A DNA stretch of 54,643 bases. Source: an uncultured Gammaproteobacteria bacterium. Its GTDB lineage: Bacteria > Pseudomonadota > Gammaproteobacteria > Arenicellales > Poriferihabitantaceae. The DNA lies in assembly GCA_947259885.1 (NCBI GenBank), contig CAMYNW010000024.1, positions 1-54,643 of the forward strand. Direction: 5' to 3'. Under the pieces are notes generated by a model. The model saw nothing but the letters and a program-made list of their open reading frames with translations, did no database searches and was not told the origin of the DNA. Made by a program: the position numbers and the translations under genes. This document shows, piece after piece, positions 24,490 through 33,910 of this stretch (position 1 is the stretch's first letter; each line of letters starts with the position of its first letter).

Positions 24490-25134
24490 ATGGAAACCAA
24501 TCCACCAACCTTAGCAGCACTCATCGCTTGCCCTGAATGCGATGTTTTGCATGTGCGAAAAGTGCTAAAAGACTCGGAAGCAGCACATTGTGTTCGTTGT
24601 GGTGCGAAGCTTTATTCAAAGAGAAGGAATGATATACAACAAGCGTTAGCTTTGTCCTTGGCTGGTTTGGTTTTCTTCGTGATGATGGTGACTTTTCCGT
24701 TTCTGGGCATTTCTTCAAGTGGTGCGGAGCGAAACATTGGATTGGTTAAAAGCATTGGCGAACTATACCTCACGCAATCGCCTTTGCTCGCAATACTGGT
24801 TGGACTTTTATTAGTCGTGTTTCCTTTAATTAAAGTACTGGGACTGATTGCGATTTTGATTCCTTTACAGATCAGTAATCGAATACCAGGGACAGATATT
24901 TATTTTAAATTGGTTGAACGTATTGCACCATGGAATATGACAGAGATCTATCTTGTTGGTGTTATTGTAACGTTTGTCAAACTCACGTCTATTGCTGATG
25001 TTAATTACGGGATAGCATTCTGGGCGTTTATCGGATTTGTAGTGGTGATGACAGCTGCAATGAATGCGATCAATTTCACCAGTCTCTGGGATAGACTGGA
25101 GGTGGGTGAGATTAATGATTTTCACGAGAAATAA
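24490..25134 (+). CDS. pqiA: PqiA-like membrane protein, first half-size copy, 214 aa
   Basis: The N-terminal zinc-ribbon-like motif CPECDVLHVRK...CVRCGAKLYSKRR is followed by about four transmembrane helices (near 50-70, 85-110, 145-170, 180-200) with the PqiA pattern VKSIGELYLTQSPLLAILVGLLLVVFPLIKVLGL. Canonical E. coli PqiA is a single chain of about 417 residues with two such modules; here the modules are separate genes. It is the first gene of a four-gene operon with a second PqiA module, PqiB and PqiC, which bridges inner and outer membranes and is thought to move lipid between them. Confidence 0.9.
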   Translation: METNPPTLAALIACPECDVLHVRKVLKDSEAAHCVRCGAKLYSKRRNDIQQALALSLAGLVFFVMMVTFPFLGISSSGAERNIGLVKSIGELYLTQSPLLAILVGLLLVVFPLIKVLGLIAILIPLQISNRIPGTDIYFKLVERIAPWNMTEIYLVGVIVTFVKLTSIADVNYGIAFWAFIGFVVVMTAAMNAINFTSLWDRLEVGEINDFHEK

Positions 25135-25157
25135 ATGCAGGTAAAAATTTAATTCGA

Positions 25158-25766
25158 ATGATTTCTACAGCATTAGAAGAAGGTTTGATTTCCTGCCATG
25201 CCTGTTCGCTGGTTGCCAATCAAGAATTCCGTCGCTGTGATCGATGTGGATCAATCCTGCACAAGCGGAAACCGACAAGTCTCGGGAGCACCTGGGCTTA
25301 TTTGCTCACAGCAGCAGGTCTTTATATTCCAGCGATGTTATTGCCAGTATCTACTGTTAATACTCTTGGTTTATCAGAAACGTCTACATTGATGGGTAGT
25401 ATAATCAGCTTCGCGCAATCAGACGCAATCCCAGTTGCAGTAGTTATTTTTGTCGCGAGTATTGTTGTTCCTATCTTTAAAATATTAGGACTGGGCTATC
25501 TGCTTGTTTCAGTTCAACGTGGCTCTAAACGAGGTGTTTTGCAAAGAGCAAAGCTTTATCGTTTCATCGAGTTTGTAGGCAGATGGTCTATGGTGGATGT
25601 ATTTGTCGTTGCGCTTCTTGTTTCGTTGGTTCAATTGGGCGTATTCGCAAGCATTGAACCTGGCCCTGGAATTATAGCTTTTGCTGGGGTTGTTGTACTC
25701 ACAATATTTGCCTCGAACGCATTCGATCCACGGCTCATTTGGGATGCCCCTAACGATGGCGAATAA
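25158..25766 (+). CDS. pqiA: PqiA-like membrane protein, second half-size copy, 202 aa
   Basis: Same build as the preceding gene: N-terminal CHACSLVANQEF..CDRCGSILHKRK zinc ribbon, then helices containing YLLTAAGLYIPAMLLPVSTV, SIISFAQSDAIPVAVVIFVASIVVPIFKILGLG and FVVALLVSLVQLG. It matches the second PqiA module of the fused protein. It starts 23 bp after the first module, and its stop overlaps the PqiB start by 11 bp (ATGGCGAATAA), which suggests translational coupling. Confidence 0.9.
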   Translation: MISTALEEGLISCHACSLVANQEFRRCDRCGSILHKRKPTSLGSTWAYLLTAAGLYIPAMLLPVSTVNTLGLSETSTLMGSIISFAQSDAIPVAVVIFVASIVVPIFKILGLGYLLVSVQRGSKRGVLQRAKLYRFIEFVGRWSMVDVFVVALLVSLVQLGVFASIEPGPGIIAFAGVVVLTIFASNAFDPRLIWDAPNDGE

Positions 25767-27399
25767 TTCAACATCACAAAACACCCCTCTTCCGAAAGTT
25801 AAAAGAAGGCGACGCAATATTTCCCTTGTCTGGTTTGTGCCCATAGTTGCACTTTTACTAGGCGGCTGGCTCGTTTATAAAAGCTGGGTGAGTAGCGGTC
25901 CTTTAGTAACCATTTCATTCGAGACCGCCTCTGGTGTGGAAGCTGGGGTTACCAAAATAAAATATCGTGATGTATCTATTGGGCAGGTAGAGTCGGTTGA
26001 AATTGGTCCTGATTTTTCAAGTGCCCTGGTTTCCGCTCGTCTCGACAAGCAGGTTACCCCATATCTCAATGATTCAACCAAATTTTGGATTGAAAGGCCA
26101 AGAGTTGGAACGTCAGGTATTTCTGGTTTAGGTACGCTATTTTCTGGTGCACATATTGGATTTGAAGCAACACTTGACGGGGCAGAGAAGCGATTGTTCA
26201 TAGGATTAGAGGAGCCTCCGATTGTAAACACCCGATCGGGTGGCAAACATGTAGTATTGAATGCGAAAAAAGTTGGGTCTCTGGTAGCGGGCGGCCCAGT
26301 TTATTACAAGAGTTTCAAGGTGGGAACTATAGAAAGCGTTAGATTGAATGAGGAGCTTAGCAGCGTAATAGTTAAAGCATTCATCGGTTCGCCATATGAC
26401 AAACTAGTTCATGTTGATTCGCGGTTTTGGAATGTAAGTGGCGTATCCGCAGAAATAAATTCTGAGGGCATATCCGTGAATCTGCAGTCATTTGAGAGCT
26501 TGCTGATCGGCGGTATTGAGTTTGACTCACCGTCATTGGGCAAAGAGCCTCAGCCCGTAAATAGCTACCACGAGTTTCAACTGGTTGATAGTATTCAACA
26601 CCTAGGCGCGCAGGAGTATGCCCATAAACTATTCTATATTGTGAATTTTGATCAATCCATTCGCGGTTTGAACGTCAATGCGCCAGTTGAATATCGCGGG
26701 CTCAAAATTGGCAGGGTGGTTGATATAAGTAGTCGCTACAATAAGACTCGAAGCGAAATACTTCTACCTGTATTGTTGGAAATTGAACCCGAACGCCTTG
26801 GAATCATGATTGACGACGATTCAGGAGTGGAAAGTGCCCACGAGGAGATTATTGATCTTGGGCTATTTGCAAAGCTTGAGAATGCAAACTTGATTACTGG
26901 TCAATTATATGTGTCTCTGGACTCTTATGATGATGAAGTGAGAACTGTGCTGGCTGACTTTGAAGGCTTTAAGCAGTTACCAACAGTTTCTACTGACCTC
27001 AACCGAATCTCGGCTAATCTTGGAGCTGTGCTGGAAAAGGTTAATGACCTAAAACTCGAACCACTCATCGAAAACCTTAATGCAACGTTATTAGCCGTTC
27101 AGGATACACTAAAAAATGCTGGGACGTTTATCGACAACTCGGATTCCGCCGTGAGCAAAGTTGTCGGGTCCCTTGCCGAAACCCTTGAACAGAGCCAAAA
27201 GCTTTTAAAAACAGGTGAACAAATGTTTGATCGAGGACATGCGGTAATGCAAAGCTTAGAAGAGGGGTCTACGACGCGGTATAAACTCGACCAAACATTG
27301 AAAGAACTTCAATCTGCCGCCCGATCACTAAATACGCTACTAGAAACAATTGAGAAGAATCCCAACTCGCTCATATTTGGAAAACAGAAGCGTAACTGA
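25756..27399 (+). CDS. pqiB: PqiB, MCE-domain intermembrane lipid-transport protein, 547 aa
   Basis: Basic N-terminus (VKRRRRN) then one membrane anchor (ISLVWFVPIVALLLGGWLVYKSW). Three MCE modules follow: VTISFETASGVEAGVTKIKYRDVSIGQV, VLNAKKVGSLVAGGPVYYKSFKVG and IVNFDQSIRGLNVNAPVEYRGLKIG. The C-terminal part (about 430-545) is a heptad-rich helix (NLNATLLAVQDTLKNAG...) that in PqiB forms a needle across the periplasm. Length equals E. coli PqiB (546). ATG at 25756 inside the end of the second PqiA gene fits the anchor start better than upstream in-frame starts. Confidence 0.93.
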   Translation: MANNSTSQNTPLPKVKRRRRNISLVWFVPIVALLLGGWLVYKSWVSSGPLVTISFETASGVEAGVTKIKYRDVSIGQVESVEIGPDFSSALVSARLDKQVTPYLNDSTKFWIERPRVGTSGISGLGTLFSGAHIGFEATLDGAEKRLFIGLEEPPIVNTRSGGKHVVLNAKKVGSLVAGGPVYYKSFKVGTIESVRLNEELSSVIVKAFIGSPYDKLVHVDSRFWNVSGVSAEINSEGISVNLQSFESLLIGGIEFDSPSLGKEPQPVNSYHEFQLVDSIQHLGAQEYAHKLFYIVNFDQSIRGLNVNAPVEYRGLKIGRVVDISSRYNKTRSEILLPVLLEIEPERLGIMIDDDSGVESAHEEIIDLGLFAKLENANLITGQLYVSLDSYDDEVRTVLADFEGFKQLPTVSTDLNRISANLGAVLEKVNDLKLEPLIENLNATLLAVQDTLKNAGTFIDNSDSAVSKVVGSLAETLEQSQKLLKTGEQMFDRGHAVMQSLEEGSTTRYKLDQTLKELQSAARSLNTLLETIEKNPNSLIFGKQKRN

Positions 27400-28025
27400 T
27401 GAAAGGTCAAGCTTACATGGAGAAATGCATAGATAGCTTTAAAATTGTAATCATTAGCTTTGGAGTAATCGTTCTGACTGCGTGCGCTACGACATCGGTT
27501 TCAAATACCAAGTATTTTCTTTTGGATAGCACTTCAAAATCCAGTAATGCCCTCAGAATGGATCCGTTCAGCTTGGGAGTCGGGCCGGTGGAGATGGCCA
27601 GTTATCTTCAGCAAGAAGGAATAGCCAATCATACGGATGATAATCAAATCGAATACTCAGACGATAAGCGGTGGGCGGAACCGCTAGACAGCAATGTAAG
27701 TCAGGTGTTGTTGTCGAACTTAACCATATTATTGCCGAATCAAATCATATACCCGTTTCCATGGAAAGTATCTCAATCTCCCGATTATCAGGTGCTTGTC
27801 GATATACGCCGATTTGGTTGGTATCCGAATAATCGTGTGGCGCTAAATGCGCGAGTTATTATTGAAGATAATAAGGATGTCATTGTATTCTCGGGAGAAC
27901 AGAATATTGAATTTACGGCGCCAGAATCCAGTTACCAAAGTGTTGTAGCAACCCACAATCAACTGCTTGAGCGCCTTAGCTTACGACTGGTAGAAATACT
28001 AATAAAAGTCATTCCTCAGGAATGA
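27399..28025 (+). CDS. pqiC: PqiC-like outer-membrane lipoprotein, 208 aa
   Basis: A hydrophobic leader IVIISFGVIVLTAC ends in a lipobox, so the mature protein is lipid-anchored (ABC-type transport auxiliary lipoprotein/DUF330 family). The mature part has KYFLLD near its start, LGVGPVEMASYLQQEGI and PDYQVLVDIRRFGW, typical of PqiC. It overlaps the PqiB stop (TGATG at 27397-27401); an alternative ATG at 27417 has AAAGG 10 bases upstream and gives a shorter leader. It completes the pqi operon. Confidence 0.88.
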   Translation: MKGQAYMEKCIDSFKIVIISFGVIVLTACATTSVSNTKYFLLDSTSKSSNALRMDPFSLGVGPVEMASYLQQEGIANHTDDNQIEYSDDKRWAEPLDSNVSQVLLSNLTILLPNQIIYPFPWKVSQSPDYQVLVDIRRFGWYPNNRVALNARVIIEDNKDVIVFSGEQNIEFTAPESSYQSVVATHNQLLERLSLRLVEILIKVIPQE

Positions 28026-28508
28026 GGCTAATAAATTTACGTTTTGGTTATAGACTCGACTCTCATTAAAAACCGAAAAACCGGGACGTATTTATTGTCC
28101 GGATTTGAATGATTTTGCAAAAGCTGCACAGGCCGCAAAAGAATACGGCCGCTGGACAATGCAATAAAAGTCGATGGGCTCATATTAAGCTACATCTGCG
28201 CCAAGAAAGAGTGAGAGCGGTTCAGGTTTGACCTGGCTAAAACGGGTTTTATGGAATGACTCAAGATGAAACTTCTACCGTTTAACCGATACTTCAATTA
28301 CTGCGCGAGCTAGTTATCTGAAGGTTAGGATTTTCTGAATCCTGCCTGGAGAAAAAGAACAGCATCGTTACTGGAGGTGAAGCAATACTATGGATACAAA
28401 TCAGGTTTAGATATAGAATTGGCATGATCCGATCCAGATCTGTTTAACGATGTTTAGTGACGGTTAATGAATGAATAGTTCAGTTCCGGATGTGCGGCCT
28501 CACCGGAT
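28026..28508. other. 483-bp intergenic gap with possible decayed coding
   Basis: No intact gene seen. An ideal Shine-Dalgarno GGAGGTGA (28373-28380) precedes an ATG at 28390 whose frame stops after six codons. Another frame through the same place reads RKRTASLLEVKQYYGYKSG before a stop. Near 28080 a stretch reads CPDLNDFAKAAQAAKEYGRW without a start. These may be remnants of a lost gene; I cannot name a family. A weak stem, ccgggac/gtccgg, lies at about 28080-28101. Confidence 0.3.
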
Positions 28509-29792
28509 TTATTCTTTGTCAGCTGTTTCCTCGGTCGACTTGACTTCAGCTGCTTTTACCATCTGTTCTTGCAACACCGCATCCATTGTTGAAGATACGG
28601 ATTGCGATGCCTCCAATGCATCGATGTAGCGCACGTGTTCTTTCAGAGGTGCGGAATCGCGCTGTTTGGACCGCCAGGCAATGAAAGCAATTAAAATCAA
28701 ATGGGCTATTGCTGTGTGCGCGTAAAGAAATGATGCGTGCAGATAGGTCATCAGGGTCGCTGCCGCCATCGGCCCAATTATTGCCCCGATGGCATAAATC
28801 AGCAGCAGGGCGCCGGAAACTTCAACAAACTGATCAGGTTTGGCAAAATCGTTCGAATGTGCGACCGCAAGACCATATAGGGGAAAGGCTAGAAATCCCC
28901 ATACCGCGGCTATCGCGTATAGCAGATATCCCGAGGATTCTCCCAGCCACCAGAGTATGCCTCCCGCAGTTGCCGCAAGAGCGCTGACAATTGTCATGAC
29001 CTTACGACGGTCGTATCGATCAGAAATCATGCCGATCGGCCACTGTCCTAGCGCGCCCGCTATCACTGTAATACTCATAAAAACCGCTATTCCTGGCGCA
29101 TCGAGACCGTTAGCTCCCGCATATTGGGGCGCCAATGCCCAGAACGCGCCGTTAGCGGCCCCAATACACAAGCATCCAATGAAACCCACTGGAGAAATGG
29201 CATAAACTTTGAACAAGTTGATTCCAGATTGGTGGATGGGTGCTGGGGCTGGGGCAATACTTAAGGCTACCGGCACCGCGGCAATGGATACAAGAATGGA
29301 CGTAATGGCAAACAATGCAAATTCATTCACATCAAAGACGGTAATCATCAACTGACCAAGAGTCATAACGGTCATATTAATGACAAGATAAATTGCAAAA
29401 ACCGATCCACGGGTTTCCTTGGTCGCGCGCTCGTTTAACCAGCTCTCAATCACGATATAGAGAACGGCGAAACAAAATCCTGTCACGACTCGTAATATCC
29501 ACCAGGGCATGGGAGTCAGTATCAGGCCATGGGCGAGAGGGGTTGCCGATGCCAGTGCCGCCATTGCGGTAAACACCCGGATATGTCCGGCCCGACTAAC
29601 CAGACGGGGGCCAATGATACAGCCCGCGATAAAGCCAGCGAAATAGGTTGATCCAAGCAGCCCAATGGAGAAAGTCGAAAACTGCTCTGCCGCGCCTCGT
29701 ATCGGTAACAGCGTACCCTGCAATCCATTGCCGGTCTGCAGCAATGCGACACTTAGCAACAGAGCTGCCACGGGTAAAACTACTCTTAACAT
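28509..29792 (-). CDS. MFS transporter (YcaD-like), 427 aa
   Basis: Twelve hydrophobic helices with the MFS loop after helix 2 (GPRLVSRAGHIRVFTAMA) and the second-half counterpart GMISDRYDRRKVMTIVSALA between helices 8 and 9. ESWLNERATKETRGSVFAIYLV is the conserved block of the YcaD group. The C-terminal tail (about 385-427) is hydrophilic and acidic (VSSTMDAVLQEQMVKAAEVK). The substrate is unknown. It is monocistronic, transcribed toward the 28026-28508 gap. Confidence 0.9.
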   Translation of the reverse strand: MLRVVLPVAALLLSVALLQTGNGLQGTLLPIRGAAEQFSTFSIGLLGSTYFAGFIAGCIIGPRLVSRAGHIRVFTAMAALASATPLAHGLILTPMPWWILRVVTGFCFAVLYIVIESWLNERATKETRGSVFAIYLVINMTVMTLGQLMITVFDVNEFALFAITSILVSIAAVPVALSIAPAPAPIHQSGINLFKVYAISPVGFIGCLCIGAANGAFWALAPQYAGANGLDAPGIAVFMSITVIAGALGQWPIGMISDRYDRRKVMTIVSALAATAGGILWWLGESSGYLLYAIAAVWGFLAFPLYGLAVAHSNDFAKPDQFVEVSGALLLIYAIGAIIGPMAAATLMTYLHASFLYAHTAIAHLILIAFIAWRSKQRDSAPLKEHVRYIDALEASQSVSSTMDAVLQEQMVKAAEVKSTEETADKE

Positions 29793-30396
29793 AGTTGTTG
29801 ATTTTGCCTCGACACATTAAAAAATTAAAGGTCGGGGCGGGTTGATTTATCCCACTAATTTTTAGTGCTTTAAATAGATGTCCCTTATTTCCGCTTTATG
29901 CAGGTGCAGCACTGTTTGCTATCGGCGACCTGCCGCTTTTCTGTCCTTTCGTCCTAGGAGAATCCCGAATTCCACTCATATCGACCAATATTTTGCCTGG
30001 TTTTCCCCATATACAGATTTCGTGGAATCTTGTCAGATTCACTCGCGGCCTGGGCACCTGCGCTGCCATGCGTTCCTTGTGGCAAGATTCGCAGCGCAGC
30101 AGGCACCCATATTCGAGCTTTCCGTACATCAGGTAGTCATCGAAAATCCGTTACATGCAGCCAGGCAACGCCCTACCTTCCTCAGCCAACTGCTGCCTGA
30201 ACATGGGGTAGCGCTTTGACACTAGCTGATACAGTAGCGTTTTCTCGGGCCGATGGTGCTGATAACGAAAAGTACCGGGAGGTAAGCAGGCGTTCCTTGC
30301 CAGAACGGATGTAGACATGATATCTAGTTATTACGAGCATTAACTCGTGAATAATATCAACAGGAAGATTGTTCAAGTTTTTCCTGGTATAAATTT
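29793..30396. other. 604-bp gap; one doubtful small minus-strand frame
   Basis: The only frame worth noting is on the minus strand at 29896-30129 (77 codons from ATG). It begins MYGKLEYGCLLRCESCHKER and so carries one CxxCxxxR zinc-ribbon-like motif. It lacks a second cysteine pair and ends in low-quality sequence, so it is at most a fragment of a small zinc-ribbon protein. The rest probably holds promoters for the MFS and DMT genes. Confidence 0.3.
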
Positions 30397-31362
30397 ATGA
30401 AAATCGATTTGTTTGAAGGACCAAGGGGCGACCGTCCACTTTTCGCCCTGGTGCTCCTGCTGACCGGAGTGTTTGTTCTGGCACTTCAGGATTCTCTAGT
30501 CAAGCTGATGTCTTCCCAAACTTCGTTCTGGCAGTTTCAGACACTCAGGTCTCTTGGGAACCTCGCATTCATCGTGATGCTGGCAGTGGTCAGTAGCGGT
30601 ATTGGATTGATCAGACCGAAGAACTGGAAAGCGGTCTGCCTGCGCGCCGGCGTGATGACCGTCTGCATGTTCTGTTTCTTTGCCGGCGCTCCGTTTCTTT
30701 CTGTGCCACAAATGGCAGCGGGTCTGTATACCTACCCGCTGTTTGTATCGCTGCTGGCGGGGCCGGTGCTTGGAGAAACCGTTGGGCCATGGCGAGTCGG
30801 TGCGCTGATTCTTGGTATCACCGGTGCTGCGTTTATTCTGAGCCCGTGGGACGATGACTTTTCAATCGTTCAGCTGCTTCCAATGCTGGCCGGATTTCTC
30901 TACGCGGTGAACATACTGATTATCCGCCGTGCCTGTCGTAACGAAAGTCCTTTGGCGCTCGCGTTTAGCGTCGGGATCGCATTTGTGGTTTCGGGATTTG
31001 CTGGGATTGTGCTGTTATCCCTATTTCCTCTAGGGACGGATGTTCGACAAAGTATGCCTTTTGTGGCCATTGGCTGGCCCGAGCTGAGCATGATTGTGCT
31101 CGGATTTGCGGCGCTTTCATCTGTGCTCAATTTAACCGGAAATATATGCTTGAGTCGGGCATATCAGACCGCGGATAGCAGTTGGCTGGCACCCATGGAT
31201 TTCAGTTATCTTGTTTTCGCAGGCATCTGGAGCCGAGTATTGTTCGACCAGTGGCCCACGGTGCCAGCAATACTTGGTATGTCGCTGATTGCAACGGCCG
31301 GTATCGTTACAGCCTGGCGCGAGAAGATAGCGGCGGCAAAATTATCAGCAGCGGCGTCTTAA
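30397..31362 (+). CDS. DMT-superfamily (EamA) transporter, 321 aa
   Basis: Ten predicted membrane helices in two EamA repeats. The first is about 15-150 (LFALVLLLTGVFVLALQDSLVKLM...YTYPLFVSLLAGPVLGE), the second about 160-310 (GFLYAVNILIIRRACR...YQTADSSWLAPMDFSYLVFAGI). Members export or import amino acids, metabolites or amines; specificity cannot be told. The gene is followed by the 2H phosphoesterase 64 bp downstream. Confidence 0.88.
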   Translation: MKIDLFEGPRGDRPLFALVLLLTGVFVLALQDSLVKLMSSQTSFWQFQTLRSLGNLAFIVMLAVVSSGIGLIRPKNWKAVCLRAGVMTVCMFCFFAGAPFLSVPQMAAGLYTYPLFVSLLAGPVLGETVGPWRVGALILGITGAAFILSPWDDDFSIVQLLPMLAGFLYAVNILIIRRACRNESPLALAFSVGIAFVVSGFAGIVLLSLFPLGTDVRQSMPFVAIGWPELSMIVLGFAALSSVLNLTGNICLSRAYQTADSSWLAPMDFSYLVFAGIWSRVLFDQWPTVPAILGMSLIATAGIVTAWREKIAAAKLSAAAS

Positions 31363-31426
31363 GTAACGCAACTTCAATAGCATTACCCTTGGCCAGAAAA
31401 TTGCTCCAGGCAAAATTCCAATAAAG

Positions 31427-31975
31427 TTGAAAACGGCACTCTGTTTCATCGCAATTGTTCCAGGCTCAGAGATTTATTCCGAGGTGAAAGCGTTTCAGGA
31501 GTATGTCTCAGAACATTTCAATAGCAATCGAGCCCTAAGGGCGCCCCCACACATCACATTAGAGCCTCCGTTCAAGTGGCAAGTTGATCGATTTGAAGAA
31601 CTGGAATCCGTGCTCGACACATTTGCAAAGAAACAAACGTGTTTTTCAATTAAATTGCAGAACTTTAACGCATTCCCGCCAAGGGTAGTGTTTGTAGATG
31701 TGGCAGAAAACAAAGCACTTGATCGGTTTCAAAGCGCTATAAAATTATACCTCCGTTCTAAGCTTGAATTTAGAAGTGAACGGCAGGATCGTCCTTTTCG
31801 ACCGCATATGACGATTGCTTTCCGCGATCTCAGAAGGAAAATGTTTCGGCAAGCCTGGGCGTATTTTTCTGAGCTTGAGTACAAGCGGGAGTTTGTTGCC
31901 GATCAATTTTGCTTGTTGCAACACAACGGTGAGCGTTGGGAGGTGCGTAGAGTCTTTCAGTTTGATTGGGCCTGA
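31427..31975 (+). CDS. 2H phosphoesterase / 2'-5' RNA-ligase-like protein, 182 aa
   Basis: Two H-x-T/S motifs define the 2H superfamily: PPHITLEPPF with His42 and FRPHMTIAFRD with His127. Size and spacing (85 residues) agree with the LigT/ThpR-like group, which acts on 2'-5' or cyclic phosphate bonds in RNA or small nucleotides. TTG start at 31427, since the family's N-terminal beta strand (TALCFIAIVPG) begins immediately after it. It is downstream of the DMT transporter and convergent with the ABC operon. Confidence 0.85.
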   Translation: MKTALCFIAIVPGSEIYSEVKAFQEYVSEHFNSNRALRAPPHITLEPPFKWQVDRFEELESVLDTFAKKQTCFSIKLQNFNAFPPRVVFVDVAENKALDRFQSAIKLYLRSKLEFRSERQDRPFRPHMTIAFRDLRRKMFRQAWAYFSELEYKREFVADQFCLLQHNGERWEVRRVFQFDWA

Positions 31976-32047
31976 AATGGTGATTCTTCTCTTGCTAGTA
32001 AAACTAGCGCCGGGGTTTTTATATAATGAAAAGGGTGCATCACCTAT

Positions 32048-33127
32048 TCAATTTCGTATTACGAACGCAGATGTTCGATCGATTTCAACAGTAATTCGTT
32101 CGCCTTCAGATATTTCACTGGCCTGTGGAAAATGAGCGATCAGAATGCGATCTGGATCCGCTTCCATCGAGAGCAGAGCACGAATATGGGCGCCAAAAAA
32201 CGCAGCGCTTTTGACCGTGGCGACTCCCAGAGAAAGGGCATTTCTGCGATCCGTTAAGCGAAAATGCTCGGGCCTGATGCCAAGTTGCGCGGTATCACCT
32301 TGCCGTAGCGTATCGGTCAGGAGCGCCGTTAAAGGCAAATCTATAGCTCCGAACGATGACTGAAAGCAAACGGCACTGCCGTTTTGGCTGGACAACTGCA
32401 CTGGAATCAGATTGATCTCTCCCATAAATTCTGCGGTGAACCGTGTCGCTGGCCGCAGATAAACTCTGTCAGCGGAGCCGCTGTCTTCGACCCTGCCGTG
32501 GTTCATGACCACGATTTTATCGGCAATGGCCATGGCTTCTTCCTGGTCATGAGTGACATGGATAAAAGTGGTGCCGACTTTCCGCTGGATCGCTTTCAGC
32601 TCGTCCTGCATTTGTTTGCGCAGTTTAAGATCGAGCGCACCCAAGGGTTCGTCCAGCAATAACACATCAGGTTCTACCGCAAGCGCCCGGGCTAATGCCA
32701 CCCGCTGACGCTGGCCGCCAGACAATTCATGGGGTTTTTTGCGATATGCGTCTGCAAGATTCACCATTTCCAGTAATTCCATAGCACGATTCGCTGCCTG
32801 CTGGCGCGAAATACCCCGCATGCGTGGGCCGAACATGACGTTGGCCGCCACAGTCATATGTGGAAACAAGGCATAGTCTTGAAACATAGTAGTGGTTGGT
32901 CTTTTTGACGGAGGCACATGCTGATACGACTGCCCGCCAATCAGCACGTCGCCTGTTGTAGGCGGTATGAATCCAGCCAGGATCATAAGTAATGTTGTCT
33001 TGCCGCAACCTGAGGGCCCCAACAGCACTGCGTACTCACCGGCTTCAATGTCGAGATCAATTTTATTTAATGCTACAAAGTCGCCGAAGTGGTGTCCGAT
33101 CTGTTTGAATTCAACTCTTGCGGTCAC
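32048..33127 (-). CDS. potA: Polyamine-type ABC importer 1, ATP-binding subunit, 359 aa
   Basis: Walker A GPSGCGKTT (37-45), Q-loop FQDYALFPH, signature LSGGQRQR (135-142), Walker B LLLDEP (156-161), H-loop VTHDQEEA, and a C-terminal TOBE-like regulatory domain (about 235-359). PotA/FbpC branch of importers. It is the last gene of a four-gene operon with two permeases and a binding protein, overlapping the preceding permease gene by 17 bp. The symbol follows family resemblance; the transported compound (spermidine, putrescine or other di-amine/opine) is not proven. Confidence 0.9.
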   Translation of the reverse strand: MTARVEFKQIGHHFGDFVALNKIDLDIEAGEYAVLLGPSGCGKTTLLMILAGFIPPTTGDVLIGGQSYQHVPPSKRPTTTMFQDYALFPHMTVAANVMFGPRMRGISRQQAANRAMELLEMVNLADAYRKKPHELSGGQRQRVALARALAVEPDVLLLDEPLGALDLKLRKQMQDELKAIQRKVGTTFIHVTHDQEEAMAIADKIVVMNHGRVEDSGSADRVYLRPATRFTAEFMGEINLIPVQLSSQNGSAVCFQSSFGAIDLPLTALLTDTLRQGDTAQLGIRPEHFRLTDRRNALSLGVATVKSAAFFGAHIRALLSMEADPDRILIAHFPQASEISEGERITVEIDRTSAFVIRN

Positions 33128-33908
33128 TTAGCGCCCCTCGTCTAAAGATAGTGAATTCAAGGAGCAGCACGATCACCACTGAAATCAGAAACACCACGCT
33201 GCCCACCGCATTGGTTTTGGGATTGAGCCCGGAGCGGAGCAGGCTCCAGATTTCTACCGGTAAGGTCACATCAAATCGGCTCAATAAAAATGCAATAATG
33301 AATTCATCCCAGGAAAAAGTTACCGAGAGAAAGTAAGCTGCGATGATGGATGGTAGCAACATGGGCGCCGTCACCCGCAGCATCACCTGCCAGTCATTCG
33401 CTCCCAGATCCCGTGCCGCGCGTTCGATATTAAGTTGATGATCACCCATGGACGCGTAAATGATGGCAAAACAGAGCGGTGTATTGATCACCACATGACC
33501 AACTCCAACGGTCAGCAAAGAGCGCGACACACCGATCATGTTGAACGTGACCAGGAGACCGAATCCGATAATCAGATAACTGACGGTGAGTGGTGCAGTG
33601 ATCGCTGCTTTGATTGGTCCAGCACCAGGCAGGCGGTATCGCGCAAAACCATAGGCCGCAAGAAAGCCAAGGAAACAGGCGACCAGGGAGGAAAGCAGCG
33701 CGACCACCAGCGAATTAAACAGTGCGCTGGTTAACTTGCTGTCGGAAAACACCGCCTGATACCATTTGAGCGAAGGACCGTTAAACGGCGGAATCGGAAA
33801 CCGGCCTTCCTGAAACGAAAACAAAACCAAAGTGACCACCGGCAGGAAAATAAAACCGTAAACCAGCAGCAGGTAACTGATAACGCCTATGGATCGCAGT
33901 CGATGCAT
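33111..33908 (-). CDS. potC: Polyamine-type ABC importer 1, PotC-like permease, 265 aa
   Basis: Six hydrophobic helices with the EAA-type coupling loop ERAARDLGANDWQVMLRVTAPMLLPSI about 175-200, as in PotC. The C-terminus FTIFRRGALSDRKS is cytoplasmic. Starts 2 bp after the PotB-like gene and overlaps the ATPase gene. Confidence 0.9.
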   Translation of the reverse strand: MHRLRSIGVISYLLLVYGFIFLPVVTLVLFSFQEGRFPIPPFNGPSLKWYQAVFSDSKLTSALFNSLVVALLSSLVACFLGFLAAYGFARYRLPGAGPIKAAITAPLTVSYLIIGFGLLVTFNMIGVSRSLLTVGVGHVVINTPLCFAIIYASMGDHQLNIERAARDLGANDWQVMLRVTAPMLLPSIIAAYFLSVTFSWDEFIIAFLLSRFDVTLPVEIWSLLRSGLNPKTNAVGSVVFLISVVIVLLLEFTIFRRGALSDRKS

Positions 33909-33910
33909 GC

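Noticed and set aside
24490..25766. Frameshift splitting a single pqiA
   Set aside because: The two genes each have their own zinc ribbon, separate starts, and a clean 23-bp spacer, so they look like genuine separate genes.
29896..30129. 77-codon minus-strand frame with CESCHKER
   Set aside because: Only one CxxC, no partner cysteine pair, and poor-quality tail; kept only as a note on the gap, not as a gene.
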